NCBI RefSeq assembly: GCF_001424165.1
Contig: NZ_LMOJ01000001.1
Location: forward strand, 523,194-587,193
Direction of reading: 5' to 3'
Source of the DNA: Massilia sp. Leaf139
GTDB taxonomy: Bacteria > Pseudomonadota > Gammaproteobacteria > Burkholderiales > Burkholderiaceae_D
DNA length: 64,000 nucleotides
The notes under the pieces are model-generated. The model searched no databases and was not told the DNA's origin. It saw only the letters and a list, made by a program, of their open reading frames with translations. This document shows positions 25,344-34,212 of this stretch, in pieces. The first letter of the stretch is position 1. Each line of letters begins with the position of its first letter. The translations under genes were made by a program, and so were the position numbers.

Positions 25344-26582
25344 ATGAGCGACATTATTCTCTCGATGGGCGCTGCGCGCGCCCTGCACCTGGGCGCGCAG
25401 GGCCTGCTGCAGCCGCGCCGCCGCAAGGCCGTCCAGGCCGACGTCATGGACGCGATCCGCCGCATGAGCGTGTTGCAAATCGACACCATCAATGTCGTCG
25501 CGCGCAGCCCGTATCTCGTACTGTGGAGCCGGCTCGGCGACTATCCGTCCGAGTGGTTGGACGCGGCGCTGGTCGAGGGGGAGCTCTTCGAATACTGGGC
25601 CCACGAGGCTTGCTTCATCCCGCGCGAGGACTACGGCCTCTACCGCCACCGCATGCTCGATCCGAGCGCCATGGGCTGGAAGTATTCGGCCAACTGGATG
25701 CGCGAGCGCGCCGGCGAAGTGGCGGCGCTGCTGGCCCATATCCGCACCCATGGGCCGGTGCGTTCGTCGGACTTCGAGCGCAGCGACGGCAAGGCCGGCG
25801 GCTGGTGGGAATGGAAGCCGGAGAAGCGTTCGCTGGAAGTGCTGTTCACCTCCGGTGCCCTGATGATCGCGCGCCGCCACAACTTCCAGCGCGTCTACGA
25901 TCTGGCCGAACGCGTCCATCCCGAATGGGACGATGCCCGCATGCCGGCGCTGACGGACGTGCAGCGCACGTTGGCCCTGCGGGCGGTGAGGGCGCTGGGA
26001 CTGGCCCGCGCGCACTGGATCCCCGACTACCACCGCACGCGGCGCCCGCATGTCGACCCCGCCCAGCTGGCCGTCGAAGGCCTGCTGCTGCGCGCCCGCG
26101 TCGAGGGCTGGGACGATCCGGTCTACATCCACCCCGATCATGCCGAACTGGCGCGGCAGGCGGCAAGCGGCGCGCTGGCGCCGACCCTGACCACCATCCT
26201 GTCGCCCTTCGACCCGGTGGTCTGGGATCGGCGCCGCGCGCTGGAACTGTTCGGCTTCGATTACCGGCTCGAGTGCTACACGCCGGCGCCCAAGCGCCGC
26301 TACGGCTATTTCACGCTGCCGGTGCTGCGCCGCGGCGCCCTCGCTGCCCGCATCGACGCCAAGGCGCACCGGCGCGCCGGCGTGTTCGAGGTCAAGGCCG
26401 TGTTCTTCGAGCCCGGCGTGCGCACCAGCGATGCGCTGCTGCGCGACGTGGCCGGTGCCGTGCTGCGCTGCGCGCGCTGGCATGGCTGCGCGCAGGTCGC
26501 GCTCGGCCGCAGCGAGCCGGCCGTGCCGGGTGCGCGGCTGGCCGAACTGCTCGGCGCCATGCCGGGCGCGGCCGCCGCATGA
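25344..26582 (+). CDS. YcaQ-family interstrand-crosslink DNA glycosylase
   Basis: A 412-residue winged-helix (HTH_42) protein of the YcaQ/AlkX family, which excises alkylated bases and unhooks interstrand crosslinks. The catalytic QxD motif is present as LQIDTINVV (Gln45, Asp47), followed by ARSPYLVLWSRLGDY. The later ILSPFDPVVWDR and RLECYTPAPKRRYGYF segments are typical. The gene lies back to back with sbcDC, a second DNA-repair operon. Its stop overlaps the ATG of the DUF2804 gene. Confidence 0.88.
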   Translation: MSDIILSMGAARALHLGAQGLLQPRRRKAVQADVMDAIRRMSVLQIDTINVVARSPYLVLWSRLGDYPSEWLDAALVEGELFEYWAHEACFIPREDYGLYRHRMLDPSAMGWKYSANWMRERAGEVAALLAHIRTHGPVRSSDFERSDGKAGGWWEWKPEKRSLEVLFTSGALMIARRHNFQRVYDLAERVHPEWDDARMPALTDVQRTLALRAVRALGLARAHWIPDYHRTRRPHVDPAQLAVEGLLLRARVEGWDDPVYIHPDHAELARQAASGALAPTLTTILSPFDPVVWDRRRALELFGFDYRLECYTPAPKRRYGYFTLPVLRRGALAARIDAKAHRRAGVFEVKAVFFEPGVRTSDALLRDVAGAVLRCARWHGCAQVALGRSEPAVPGARLAELLGAMPGAAAA

Positions 26583-27559
26583 TGCTGCCGCCGGCGCCCC
26601 TCGACGCGGTCGGCCCGGACGGGCTGCTTCGTTCCGGGCGCTACCAGGGGCTGGCCGGCGCCCCCGGCTGGGCCAGGCTGGCGCCGCCCCGGGCCCGTGG
26701 CGCGCTCTGGCGCCGCCTGCACCACAAGCGCTGGCATTTCGTCGCCCTCGTCACCGAAGAGCTGTTCTGCGGCGTGGCAATCGTCGACATCGGCTGGAGC
26801 AACACCTGCTTCGCCTATGTCTTCGATCGGGCCCAACGCCGGGTCGTGGCCGCCTTTTCCCCCCTCGGGGTGGCGGGCCTGACGGCGCGGGTCGGCGCCA
26901 CCGTGGGCGAGGGCGCCCGCTTTGCCATGCCGGGGCGGCGCATCGCGATCGAGGCGGATGGCGCGCATGGCCACCGGCTGCGCCTGCGCGCGCCCGGATT
27001 CCGGATCGACGCCCGCTACGGCGGCGCAGGGCCGCGCCTGCTGGCGGTCGGGCCGACCTTCGACGGCGGCAGCGTCCACACGACGCAAAAGTCGCCCGGG
27101 CTGGCGCTGTTTGGAGAGCTGCAGGCCGGCGGCCGCGGCTACCGGCTCGACGGCGGCGTGGCCAGCTACGATTTTTCGAACGGCCTGCTCGGACGGCGCA
27201 CGGCCTGGCGCTGGATCTCTGCGCACGGCCCACGCCTCGGCTTCAATCTGCAGTGCGGCTATTTCGGCGACGCCGAGAACGCGCTCTGGCTGGACGGCAT
27301 GCTCGTGCCGCTGGGGCGGGTCGAGGTGGAGGTCTTGCCCGATGGTTGCTGGACGATGCGCACCCTGTGCGGGCTGCTGGCGATGCGTTTTACCCCCGAG
27401 GGCACGCGCTGCGACGACAAGCAATTGCTGGTGGCCAGCAGCCGCATGCGCCAGCACGTGGGCCGGTTCGACGGCTGGGTGAAGGGCAGTGTAGAGGGGC
27501 CGCGCCACCCGGTCGCGGGGCTGGCGGGCCTGGCCGAGGATTACCGCGCGCGCTGGTGA
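26579..27559 (+). CDS. DUF2804-family protein
   Basis: A 326-residue protein of the DUF2804 family as I recall it: an opening PDGLLRSGRY, then HHKRWHFVAL, the GYRLDGGVASYDFSNGLLGRRTAWRW block and FGDAENALWLDG. No signal peptide or membrane helix is seen. Related families are beta-sandwich proteins whose activity is not established. The ATG at 26579 overlaps the ycaQ stop by 3 bp, so it is translated with the glycosylase, though a shared pathway is not known. The 262 bp after it contain the FNR-type site of the next gene and no ORF worth calling. Confidence 0.75.
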   Translation: MMLPPAPLDAVGPDGLLRSGRYQGLAGAPGWARLAPPRARGALWRRLHHKRWHFVALVTEELFCGVAIVDIGWSNTCFAYVFDRAQRRVVAAFSPLGVAGLTARVGATVGEGARFAMPGRRIAIEADGAHGHRLRLRAPGFRIDARYGGAGPRLLAVGPTFDGGSVHTTQKSPGLALFGELQAGGRGYRLDGGVASYDFSNGLLGRRTAWRWISAHGPRLGFNLQCGYFGDAENALWLDGMLVPLGRVEVEVLPDGCWTMRTLCGLLAMRFTPEGTRCDDKQLLVASSRMRQHVGRFDGWVKGSVEGPRHPVAGLAGLAEDYRARW

Positions 27560-27653
27560 AAGGCTGCAGTCCGTACTCCCCATCACCTGGTCTGGCCGTA
27601 ACGCATGGCGCCTGCGGCGGTTGACGATCGCAGCGCGGCCGTATCCCCCGAGT

Positions 27654-27694
27654 TTGATCAAGATCAAAGTCGCAAGGTTGGCGCTCCGTAAACT
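27654..27694 (+). promoter_or_regulatory. FNR/ANR box with -10, class II arrangement
   Basis: TTGAT-CAAG-ATCAA (27654-27667) is an exact match to the TTGATNNNNATCAA consensus of FNR/ANR-type oxygen regulators. TAAACT (27689-27694) lies where a -10 would fall if the box is centred at -41.5, putting the start near 27701. The downstream gene starts at 27822. Confidence 0.7.
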
Positions 27695-27821
27695 AGACCT
27701 TCCTTCAGGCCGAAGAGAAGAAAAACATCCGCCCGGCTTGTCCAAAAAACCATAGCGTCCAGCCTGCCGTGTTCCCCTGCGGAGCATGCGCTCGTGCTGA
27801 CGACGCCGAGAGGAGATCCGA

Positions 27822-28412
27822 ATGCTGACCGCGACCTATACCCTCGTTGCGCTTTCCGTCGAACAAACCAATATGCGGGTCAGCCTGCATGCCGTGCAAC
27901 AGCTCGTCAAGAAGAGCTATGCCCGCCAGACTGCGTTGACGGAGGGTCAGGCCGATTATGTGTGCGCCACCTTGCGCGGCCTCTACGAAGGCTGCCAGGG
28001 CCGCAAGCTCGACCGTTTCCTGCTGCCGGCCCTGCGCCGCACGGGCGCCGCCACCGAGTCGCTGCTGTGCGAGCTCGACCTGCTCAGCCGCGGCGCGGCC
28101 GAGGCGCTCGGTACGGCTTGCCGCCTGGCCGCCGGCGGCATCGAGGACGAGGAGGGCGTCGATGCCTTCTGCGGCGCCGTCGAGCGCTTCTGCACGGCGC
28201 TCGAACAGCGCTTCGACCGCGAGGAGCGCGAGCTGTTTCCGGTCGCGCGCGCGGCGATCGCCGGCGACGCCTGGTTCGCGGTGGCCAACCAGATGCTGGC
28301 CCACGACGCCTACCGCGAAGAGCACCGCGCGCGCACGCCGCCGCCCGCCAACCGCTTCAGCCGTGCCGAACATGCCCATCGGCAAGGGGTGTCCGCCTAC
28401 TACATGCACTAG
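27822..28412 (+). CDS. Hemerythrin-like helical protein lacking the usual histidines
   Basis: A 196-residue, almost wholly helical protein. The segments RKLDRFLLPALR, LCELDLLSRGAAEAL and LEQRFDREERELFPVARAAI line up in my reading with the hemerythrin pattern (kHxxxE...LFP, eH, HxxkEE..LFP), but the iron-ligand histidines are replaced (Leu/Asp, Leu, Phe). If the alignment is right, it keeps the four-helix fold without the di-iron site. It has no signal peptide. An FNR/ANR box lies 155 bp upstream, so expression at low oxygen is likely. It could instead be an unrelated helical bundle, as I cannot test the alignment. Confidence 0.5.
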   Translation: MLTATYTLVALSVEQTNMRVSLHAVQQLVKKSYARQTALTEGQADYVCATLRGLYEGCQGRKLDRFLLPALRRTGAATESLLCELDLLSRGAAEALGTACRLAAGGIEDEEGVDAFCGAVERFCTALEQRFDREERELFPVARAAIAGDAWFAVANQMLAHDAYREEHRARTPPPANRFSRAEHAHRQGVSAYYMH

Positions 28413-28511
28413 GCGTGCATCAGCTGCGTGCACTAAGGCCATGCCGGGGACGCCAGAAAAAACCGTGATCGTTCTTTGCTATGATGAGGGTTTTGCAAGT
28501 GGGTCTTCTCC

Positions 28512-31184
28512 ATGTTCGAATTCCTATTCAAGCGCCAGGGCGACAAGTCGGGCAATGGACGCGGCGCGCAGGCGCCGGCCAAGTCGACGCCGGCCAAGTC
28601 GACGCCGGTCAAGTCAAATTCGCCGCCAGCGCCGGCCGGTGAAGGGGGCGCTTCCTCGAACAAGGGCGGTGCGCCGTCCACGGCAGGCAGCGCACCGGCG
28701 CGTGCCGGCGCCGCCCTGCGCGAGCAGCAAGCCCTGCAGCTGAAAGCGCTCGACGGTGACGAAAACCGCGCCGTCGACTTCATCCTTGCCTGCGAATTTT
28801 CCGAGCTGCGCCTGGCCGCCGCCGAGCTGGTGCACAGCCGCGCCGCGCTCGAACGCGTGCACACGGCAATGCGCAACCTCGACCGCCGCGTCGCCAAGCT
28901 GATGCAGGCGAGACTGGATGCGATCCGCCACCATGACGCCGAACTGGCGCGCGGCCAGGCCACGCTGGCCCAGGCGCGCGCCTTGCTGGCGGACGAGCAC
29001 CTGACGCCGAACCAGGTCGCCGATCTCGACCGCAAATGGGCGATCATCGCCGCCCCCGAGCTGCAGGGAGAATTCGCACCTGTACGGGCCGGGCTCGGCG
29101 CCCGTCTGGAGGCCCAGGTGCAGCTGCAGCGCGCCATGATCGACCGCCTGGCCGCCCTGCGCCGGCTCGAAGCGGCCGGCCTGAACGCGGCGGACATGGC
29201 TGCCAGCCTGGAACAGATGCGGGGCGAGCAGGGCGCGGCCCTGGCGGCGCCGGAACACGCTTCGCTCCCGCGCGCGCTGGTGGCGGAATTCGCCGCCGAG
29301 CACGCACGCCTCTCCGGCGCCCTGGCCACGCTCGAACAGTCGCAGGCGGCCCTGGCCGCGCGCGAAGCCGCGCTCGCCGAATGGCAGGCGCAGCCGGTCG
29401 CCGATCTGAGCGCCGACTCCCTGCGCCGCGCGTGGCAAAAACTGCCGGCCTTGCCCGAGGGCGCCGCCGGCAGCGCCTTGCAGACGCGTTTCGACGCGCT
29501 GCTGGCAAGCTTGCCGCAGCCGGTGCGCAAGGCCGCGCCCGAGCCGCGCGCCGCGGATGCAGCGGGCGCCGAAGCCCGTGCGCCGAAAGTGCCGAAGGGC
29601 GCCGACCAGGCCTTCCTCGATAACCTCGATGCGCTGGAAGCGGCCTTGCAGCAGGGTTCGCTCGCCCATGCCGCCGAACTCGACAAGGTACTGAAGGACA
29701 CCAAGGGCAAGGGCATGCGCCTGACGAGCGCCCAGGCCGACCGCCTAGCGCATCTGCGAGCCGAACTGAAACGCCTGTCCGACTGGGCGCGCTGGGGCGG
29801 CAACGTCTCGCGCGAGGAACTGATCAAGACGGTGGAAGCGCTGCCGACCCAGAACCTGGCGATGGCCGAGCTGGCGAAGAAAGTCGGCAGCATGCGCGAG
29901 CGCTGGAAGGCGCTCGACAGCCTGTCGGGCGCGGCTCCGAAGAGCCTGTGGGAACGCTTCGACCATGCCTGCACCGTGGCCTATGCCCCGGCCGCGGCCC
30001 ATTTCCGCCACCTGGCCGACGAGCGCCATGCCAACGCGGCGAAAGGCGAGGCGATCGTGCAGGAGGCCCAGGCCGAGATCGCGCGCCTGGCATCGGGCGA
30101 AGCCGACTGGAAGCACGTGGCCGGCACCGTCCAGCGCCTGCGCCTGGCCTGGAGCCACCTCGGCGCCATCGACCGCAAGGACAAGAAGCGCCTCGATACC
30201 CTGTTCGGCGCGGCCCTCACGACGCTGCAGGGGCCGCTGGAAGAACAGCGCAAGGCCGAAGTCGCCGGGCGCGAGGAACTGATCGAGGAAGTCCTGGCGA
30301 TCGATCCACACGACCGCCACGCGGTCGACCACCTGCGCGACATCCAGTCGCGCTGGCAGGAACATGCGCGCGCGCTGCCGCTCGAACGCAAGGCCGAGCA
30401 GGCACTGTGGCAGCGCTTCCGCGCCGCCTGCGACGACCTGTTCGCGCGCCGCAAGGAAACCGCGCATGCGCTCGATGCCGAACGGCGCGCCCACGAAGCG
30501 GCCAAGGAGGCCGTCAGCGCGCGTCTGGAAGCGGCCGCGCCGGACGCCACTGCCGCCAGCGCGCCAAAGCTGCTGCGCGAGGCGGCCGCCGAATGGCATG
30601 CGATCGGCCCGGTGCCGCGCGCCCATGAAGCCCGCGTCGAGAAGCGCTACCACGAAGCCGTGGCCAAGGTGCAGCACCACGCCGACCTGTCGCGCCGTGC
30701 CGCCGGACTGGCCCTGGCCGGCGCCCTGCGCGACAAGCTGCGCGCCTGCCAGGAACTCGAAGACTCCCTGGCCCAGCCGGAGCAAGAAATATCGAAAGCC
30801 GACTGGCGTGCGCGCTGGGCGGCCTTGCTGGCGGCCGGCCCCGAGTACGATCCCGTGCTCGACGCCCGCTTCGAGGCGGCGCTGAATGCCCTCGAACTCG
30901 ACCGCGGCGGCTATGCGCGCCTGCTCGAGGCGAACCGTTCTACCCTGCTGGCCGAGCTGCTGCGCCAGGAAGTCGCGGCCGGCATCGACAGCGGCGCCGA
31001 GTTCGCGCGCGACCGGCTCAAGCTGCAAGTGGAAGCCCTGCAGTCGACCCTCAAGGCGGGCAACAAGCCGGCCGGGCGCCATGCGGCCCTGCACGCCTTG
31101 TGCGCGCTGCCGGCCCTGGTCGACGAACGCAGCGCGCACCGCATCGAGCAGCTGATCATGCGCACGGCACGGGAGGGCAAATGA
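28512..31184 (+). CDS. DUF349 repeat protein
   Basis: An 890-residue cytoplasmic, highly charged helical protein. The N-terminus (MFEFLFKRQ) leads into a Lys/Pro/Ser linker with repeated PAKST (encoded by 15-bp direct repeats at ~28575-28614). The body contains several DUF349-type three-helix repeats, such as ERWKALDSLSGAAPKSLWERF, LRLAWSHLGAIDRKDKKRLD, and SRWQEHARALPLERKAEQALW. The function of DUF349 proteins is not established. TATGAT at 28480-28485 could be the -10. The stop overlaps the moaE start (ATGA), so the two are translationally coupled. Confidence 0.8.
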   Translation: MFEFLFKRQGDKSGNGRGAQAPAKSTPAKSTPVKSNSPPAPAGEGGASSNKGGAPSTAGSAPARAGAALREQQALQLKALDGDENRAVDFILACEFSELRLAAAELVHSRAALERVHTAMRNLDRRVAKLMQARLDAIRHHDAELARGQATLAQARALLADEHLTPNQVADLDRKWAIIAAPELQGEFAPVRAGLGARLEAQVQLQRAMIDRLAALRRLEAAGLNAADMAASLEQMRGEQGAALAAPEHASLPRALVAEFAAEHARLSGALATLEQSQAALAAREAALAEWQAQPVADLSADSLRRAWQKLPALPEGAAGSALQTRFDALLASLPQPVRKAAPEPRAADAAGAEARAPKVPKGADQAFLDNLDALEAALQQGSLAHAAELDKVLKDTKGKGMRLTSAQADRLAHLRAELKRLSDWARWGGNVSREELIKTVEALPTQNLAMAELAKKVGSMRERWKALDSLSGAAPKSLWERFDHACTVAYAPAAAHFRHLADERHANAAKGEAIVQEAQAEIARLASGEADWKHVAGTVQRLRLAWSHLGAIDRKDKKRLDTLFGAALTTLQGPLEEQRKAEVAGREELIEEVLAIDPHDRHAVDHLRDIQSRWQEHARALPLERKAEQALWQRFRAACDDLFARRKETAHALDAERRAHEAAKEAVSARLEAAAPDATAASAPKLLREAAAEWHAIGPVPRAHEARVEKRYHEAVAKVQHHADLSRRAAGLALAGALRDKLRACQELEDSLAQPEQEISKADWRARWAALLAAGPEYDPVLDARFEAALNALELDRGGYARLLEANRSTLLAELLRQEVAAGIDSGAEFARDRLKLQVEALQSTLKAGNKPAGRHAALHALCALPALVDERSAHRIEQLIMRTAREGK

Positions 31185-31651
31185 CGGGCGGCGCACCTGA
31201 AGTCCGGGTGCAGACGGAAGACTTCGATCTCGGCCAGGAATTGGCGCGCTTGCGTGCGAACGATGCGCGCGTCGGCGCCGTCGTCAGTTTCGTCGGCACC
31301 GTGCGCGACATGAACGAGGGCGCGTCCGTGTCCGAGATGGAGCTCGAACACTATCCCGGCATGACCGAGCGCGCGTTGCAGGAGATCGTGGAGCTGGCGC
31401 GGGCGCGCTGGCCGCTCTATAACGCGCTCGTCATCCACCGCGTCGGGCCGTTGGCGCCGCTGGCGCAGATCGTGCTGGTGGCGGTGAGCGCGGCGCACCG
31501 CGGCGAAGCCTTTGCCGCCTGCGAGTTCATCATCGACTACCTGAAGACGGACGCCCCGTTCTGGAAGAAGGAGCAGACGCCGGAAGGTGCGCGCTGGGTC
31601 GACGCGCGCATCACCGACGACAGTGCCAAGGCCAAGTGGAGCATGGCTTGA
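31181..31651 (+). CDS. moaE: Molybdopterin synthase large subunit MoaE
   Basis: A 156-residue catalytic subunit that, with thiocarboxylated MoaD, converts precursor Z (cPMP) to molybdopterin. Marks are GAVVSFVGTVRDMNEG, LEHYPGMTE, HRVGPL and the active-site region DYLKTDAPFWKKE with the two conserved lysines. The ATG overlaps the DUF349 stop. moaD is not in the window, so the pathway is split on the chromosome. Confidence 0.96.
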   Translation: MTGGAPEVRVQTEDFDLGQELARLRANDARVGAVVSFVGTVRDMNEGASVSEMELEHYPGMTERALQEIVELARARWPLYNALVIHRVGPLAPLAQIVLVAVSAAHRGEAFAACEFIIDYLKTDAPFWKKEQTPEGARWVDARITDDSAKAKWSMA

Positions 31652-32046
31652 CTGCGGGCGTGACCGCGGGCTCGAGCTGGCTGGCGGTCGGGGCCGGCGC
31701 CGCGCTCGGCGCCTGGCTGCGCTGGGGGTTGGGCTTGTGGCTGGGTTCCCTGCATGCCTACGTGCAGGCGGGCACACTGGCGGCCAACCTGGTGGGCGGC
31801 TACCTGGTCGGCCTCGCGCTGGCCTTCTTCTCGCAGCATCCGCAATTGACGCCGGAGTGGCGGCTGTTTGTCGTCACCGGTTTTCTCGGCGGGCTGACGA
31901 CCTTTTCCAGTTTTTCGGGCGAGTCGGTAGCGCTGCTGCAGCGGGGCGATTATGGGTGGGCGCTGGTGCATACCTTGCTGCATCTGGTTGGGTCGATCCT
32001 GTTGTGTATTGCCGGGTTTGCGACCTGGCGCGCGCTGCGCGGTTAA
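31648..32046 (+). CDS. crcB: Fluoride channel CrcB/Fluc
   Basis: A ~132-residue four-helix membrane protein that forms a dual-topology dimer exporting fluoride. Marks are ALGAWLRW, the Asn-containing LAANLVGGYLVG, and GFLGGLTTFSSFSGE, whose Thr/Ser/Phe residues line the pore. The start is uncertain. A TTG at 31648 overlaps the moaE stop and has GTGGAG 6-12 bp upstream; GTG codons at 31636 and 31660 are also in frame. No fluoride riboswitch is seen ahead of it, as expected if it is expressed from the moaE transcript. Confidence 0.9.
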   Translation: MTAGVTAGSSWLAVGAGAALGAWLRWGLGLWLGSLHAYVQAGTLAANLVGGYLVGLALAFFSQHPQLTPEWRLFVVTGFLGGLTTFSSFSGESVALLQRGDYGWALVHTLLHLVGSILLCIAGFATWRALRG

Positions 32047-32051
32047 GCTTT

Positions 32052-32118
32052 ATGTAGGGTGGGCTCAAGAGCCCGGTGAAACCGTGAGCGATGCCATTGG
32101 CATCGCCCACCCCTACAT
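32052..32118. repeat. BIME-like paired palindrome, copy 1 (family B)
   Basis: ATGTAGGGTGGGC at one end and GCCCACCCCTACAT at the other frame two internal hairpins: GGGCT-CAAG-AGCCC (32061-32074) and GCGATGCC-ATT-GGCATCGC (32088-32106). It follows crcB by 5 bp. The same GTAGGG(T/C)GGGC ends occur at 37906-38005 and 60598-60733. Confidence 0.75.
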
Positions 32119-32225
32119 ATCGCGATGACCCGCAAAGTACCACCAGACGATACTTCTGCCGTTTCGCAAGCATCCCAAAAATTCCAGTGCTACGCTTGCT
32201 GCCGGATAATTAACCGGAGCCAAGC

Positions 32226-32651
32226 ATGAACACCGTTCAACGACCGACCGCCGCCTTCGTCGGCGCTTCCTGGAGCGCGCTGTGCATCGGCGCTTGTGCT
32301 TTCCTGTGGGGTCTGTGGAATGCCCAGATGCAGCTCAACGAGAAGGGCTACTACCTGAGCCTGCTCCTGTACGGCTTGTTCGCCGCCATCTCCCTGCAGA
32401 AATCGGTGCGCGACCGCAGCGAGGGCATCGCCGTGACCGGCCTGTATTTCGGCCTGTGCTGGGTGTCGCTGTGCACGGTCTTCGTGCTGCTGACGGTGGG
32501 CCTGTGGAACGCCACGCTGCAGCCGAGCGAAAAAGGCTTTTATGCGATGTCCTTCGTGCTGAGCCTGTTCGCGGTGGTGGCTGTGCAGAAGAACGTGCGC
32601 GACCTCGGCAGCGTCAAGGAAGGCGGGCTGGCCATGGCTGACCACAGCTGA
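32226..32651 (+). CDS. YiaA/YiaB-family inner-membrane protein
   Basis: A 141-residue membrane protein with four helices arranged as two copies of the two-helix YiaAB unit. Each unit ends in a similar basic turn, LQKSVRD and VQKNVRD, and each holds GLWNA followed by EKG(Y/F)Y. The function is unknown. In enterobacteria, relatives have been linked to stress survival. GATAAT at 32205-32210 may be the -10. A bidirectional terminator separates it from terC. Confidence 0.82.
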   Translation: MNTVQRPTAAFVGASWSALCIGACAFLWGLWNAQMQLNEKGYYLSLLLYGLFAAISLQKSVRDRSEGIAVTGLYFGLCWVSLCTVFVLLTVGLWNATLQPSEKGFYAMSFVLSLFAVVAVQKNVRDLGSVKEGGLAMADHS

Positions 32652-32670
32652 ATCCACAGGCCATCATAAA

Positions 32671-32700
32671 AAAGGCGCCGCACGTCGCGGCGCCTTTTTC
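32671..32700. terminator. Bidirectional terminator between yiaA-like and terC genes
   Basis: AAAGGCGCCGC (32671-32681), a 5-nt loop, GCGGCGCCTTT (32687-32697), with A-rich and T-rich flanks that serve both strands. Confidence 0.9.
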
Positions 32701-32702
32701 AT

Positions 32703-33683
32703 TCATCGGGCCGGCGCTTCGATCCTGCTGCGCCACAGCGAATACCCGATCCCGGCCGCGATCAGCGTCGCGGTCACCGCCAGCGACAGCCCGGCCGGCA
32801 CCTTGCCGTCGAACACGAAGTCGCCCAGGAAGATCTTCGAGCCGATGAAGACTAGCACCGCCGCCAGCGAATACTTCAGGTAGCGGAAGCGCTGCACGAT
32901 GTCGGCCAGCGCGAAATACAGGGCGCGCAAGCCCAGCACGGCGAAGATGTTCGAGGTGTACACGATGAAGGGATCGCTGGTGATGGCGAAGATCGCCGGC
33001 ACGCTGTCGACCGCGAAGATCAGATCCGTGATCTCGACCATGCACAGGGCCAGGAACAGCGGCGTGGCGTGCCAGAGTGCGCGTCCGGCCCCGTTCGCCG
33101 GCGCCTGCTTGACGAGGAAGGCGTTGCCGTGCACCTCATCGGTGACGCGCAGGCGGCGCCGCAGCCAGGCCAGCACGGCGCTGTCGCGTACCGCGTCCGG
33201 ATTCTCGCTGGCGAAGAACATCTTGATGCCGGTGACGACCAGGATCGCGCCGAACAGATACAGCACCCACGCATAGCTCGCCACCAGGGCCGCGCCGGCG
33301 CCGATCATCACGCCGCGCGTGACGATCACGCCCAGGATGCCCCAGAACAGCACGCGGTGCTGGTAGGCCGGCGGGATGGCCAGCGTCGCGAAGATCAGCG
33401 AGATGACGAAGATGTTGTCGAGCGAGAGGCTCTTCTCGATCAGGAAGCCGGTGTAGAAGTGCAGCGCCTTTTCGCTGCCGAAGCCGTGCCATACCCAAAG
33501 GCCGAACAACAGGCCGGCGCTCAGGTAGAGGGCGGACAATTTGAGGCTTTCGCGCACGCCGATGACGTGGTCGTCGCGGTGCAGGACGCCGAGGTCGAAG
33601 GCCAGCAGCAGGACGACCACGGCCAGGAAGACGAGCCACATCCAGACCGGCGCGCTCATCCAGATAGCGTGCAGGAATTCCAT
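32703..33683 (-). CDS. TerC/Alx-family membrane protein
   Basis: A 326-residue protein with about nine membrane helices. Conserved acidic residues lie in helices: AFDLGVLHRDDH, FLIEKSLSLDNIFV and EITDLIFAVDSVPAIFAIT. This is the Alx-type length, and Alx and related TerC proteins act in manganese export and in metalation of exported enzymes. No yybP-ykoY manganese riboswitch can precede it, because a TerB-like gene ends only 3 bp upstream, so both are read from one promoter. The substrate is inferred from family only. Confidence 0.9.
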   Translation of the reverse strand: MEFLHAIWMSAPVWMWLVFLAVVVLLLAFDLGVLHRDDHVIGVRESLKLSALYLSAGLLFGLWVWHGFGSEKALHFYTGFLIEKSLSLDNIFVISLIFATLAIPPAYQHRVLFWGILGVIVTRGVMIGAGAALVASYAWVLYLFGAILVVTGIKMFFASENPDAVRDSAVLAWLRRRLRVTDEVHGNAFLVKQAPANGAGRALWHATPLFLALCMVEITDLIFAVDSVPAIFAITSDPFIVYTSNIFAVLGLRALYFALADIVQRFRYLKYSLAAVLVFIGSKIFLGDFVFDGKVPAGLSLAVTATLIAAGIGYSLWRSRIEAPAR

Positions 33684-33686
33684 GGC

Positions 33687-34103
33687 TTAGGCCCTCCGCA
33701 AGACGTCGCCGCTATCGGCCGGCGTCGACCAGACGCGCAGCGCGCGCTGGATCAGCAGGTGCTCGCGGCTGTCGATCAGGCGGTCGGCGTGAACCACGTC
33801 AAGCATCGCCTTCAGGGTGCACATGCGCAGCAGGGGATCGGCGACCTCGCCCAGCAGGCCGTCGATCGCGTGCCGGTCGAGTTCGATCTCGGCGCTGTCC
33901 AGGCGCGTGGCGTTCGCCAGCATGTCCTCGCACAGTTGCTGCACCACGGCGTCGAAGGTGTCGGCATCGGCGCCGACCCGCTCCAGGATGGCGCTGTGCT
34001 CCATTGCCCGCAGTTCCGAGGGCGCCATGTGGCCGTCGACGATCATCGACAGGGCTAGCAGCCTGCAAACGGCGTTCTTGCTATCAAGTGGGTAGGTTCT
34101 CAT
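33687..34103 (-). CDS. TerB-like small helical protein
   Basis: A 138-residue all-helical protein with the TerB pattern near the N-terminus (ALSMIVDGHMAPSELRAME) and near the C-terminus (LKAMLDVVHADRLIDSREHLLIQRAL), each with the acidic A-DG-(x)-E spacing thought to bind a metal ion. It has no signal peptide. It is co-transcribed with terC. The gene is divergent from a LysR regulator, 109 bp away. TerB and TerC are known to associate in tellurite-resistance systems, and a similar pairing here is inference. Confidence 0.75.
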   Translation of the reverse strand: MRTYPLDSKNAVCRLLALSMIVDGHMAPSELRAMEHSAILERVGADADTFDAVVQQLCEDMLANATRLDSAEIELDRHAIDGLLGEVADPLLRMCTLKAMLDVVHADRLIDSREHLLIQRALRVWSTPADSGDVLRRA

Positions 34104-34212
34104 TGTGTCCTCTCAAGGGTGTGATTGATGAACTGCAGCTTAGAGGAGCGAGCCATGAAAGAAAAATCGATTAATCTTTCGCGATCCTCAATTTTTCTGG
34201 AGCTGTGCGGCC

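Noticed and set aside
31560-31650. Fluoride riboswitch upstream of crcB
   Set aside because: crcB begins inside the end of moaE and there is no room for the motif.
32703-34212. yybP-ykoY manganese riboswitch upstream of terC
   Set aside because: The terB-like gene ends 3 bp before terC, and the 109-bp gap before terB is too short and shows no such fold.
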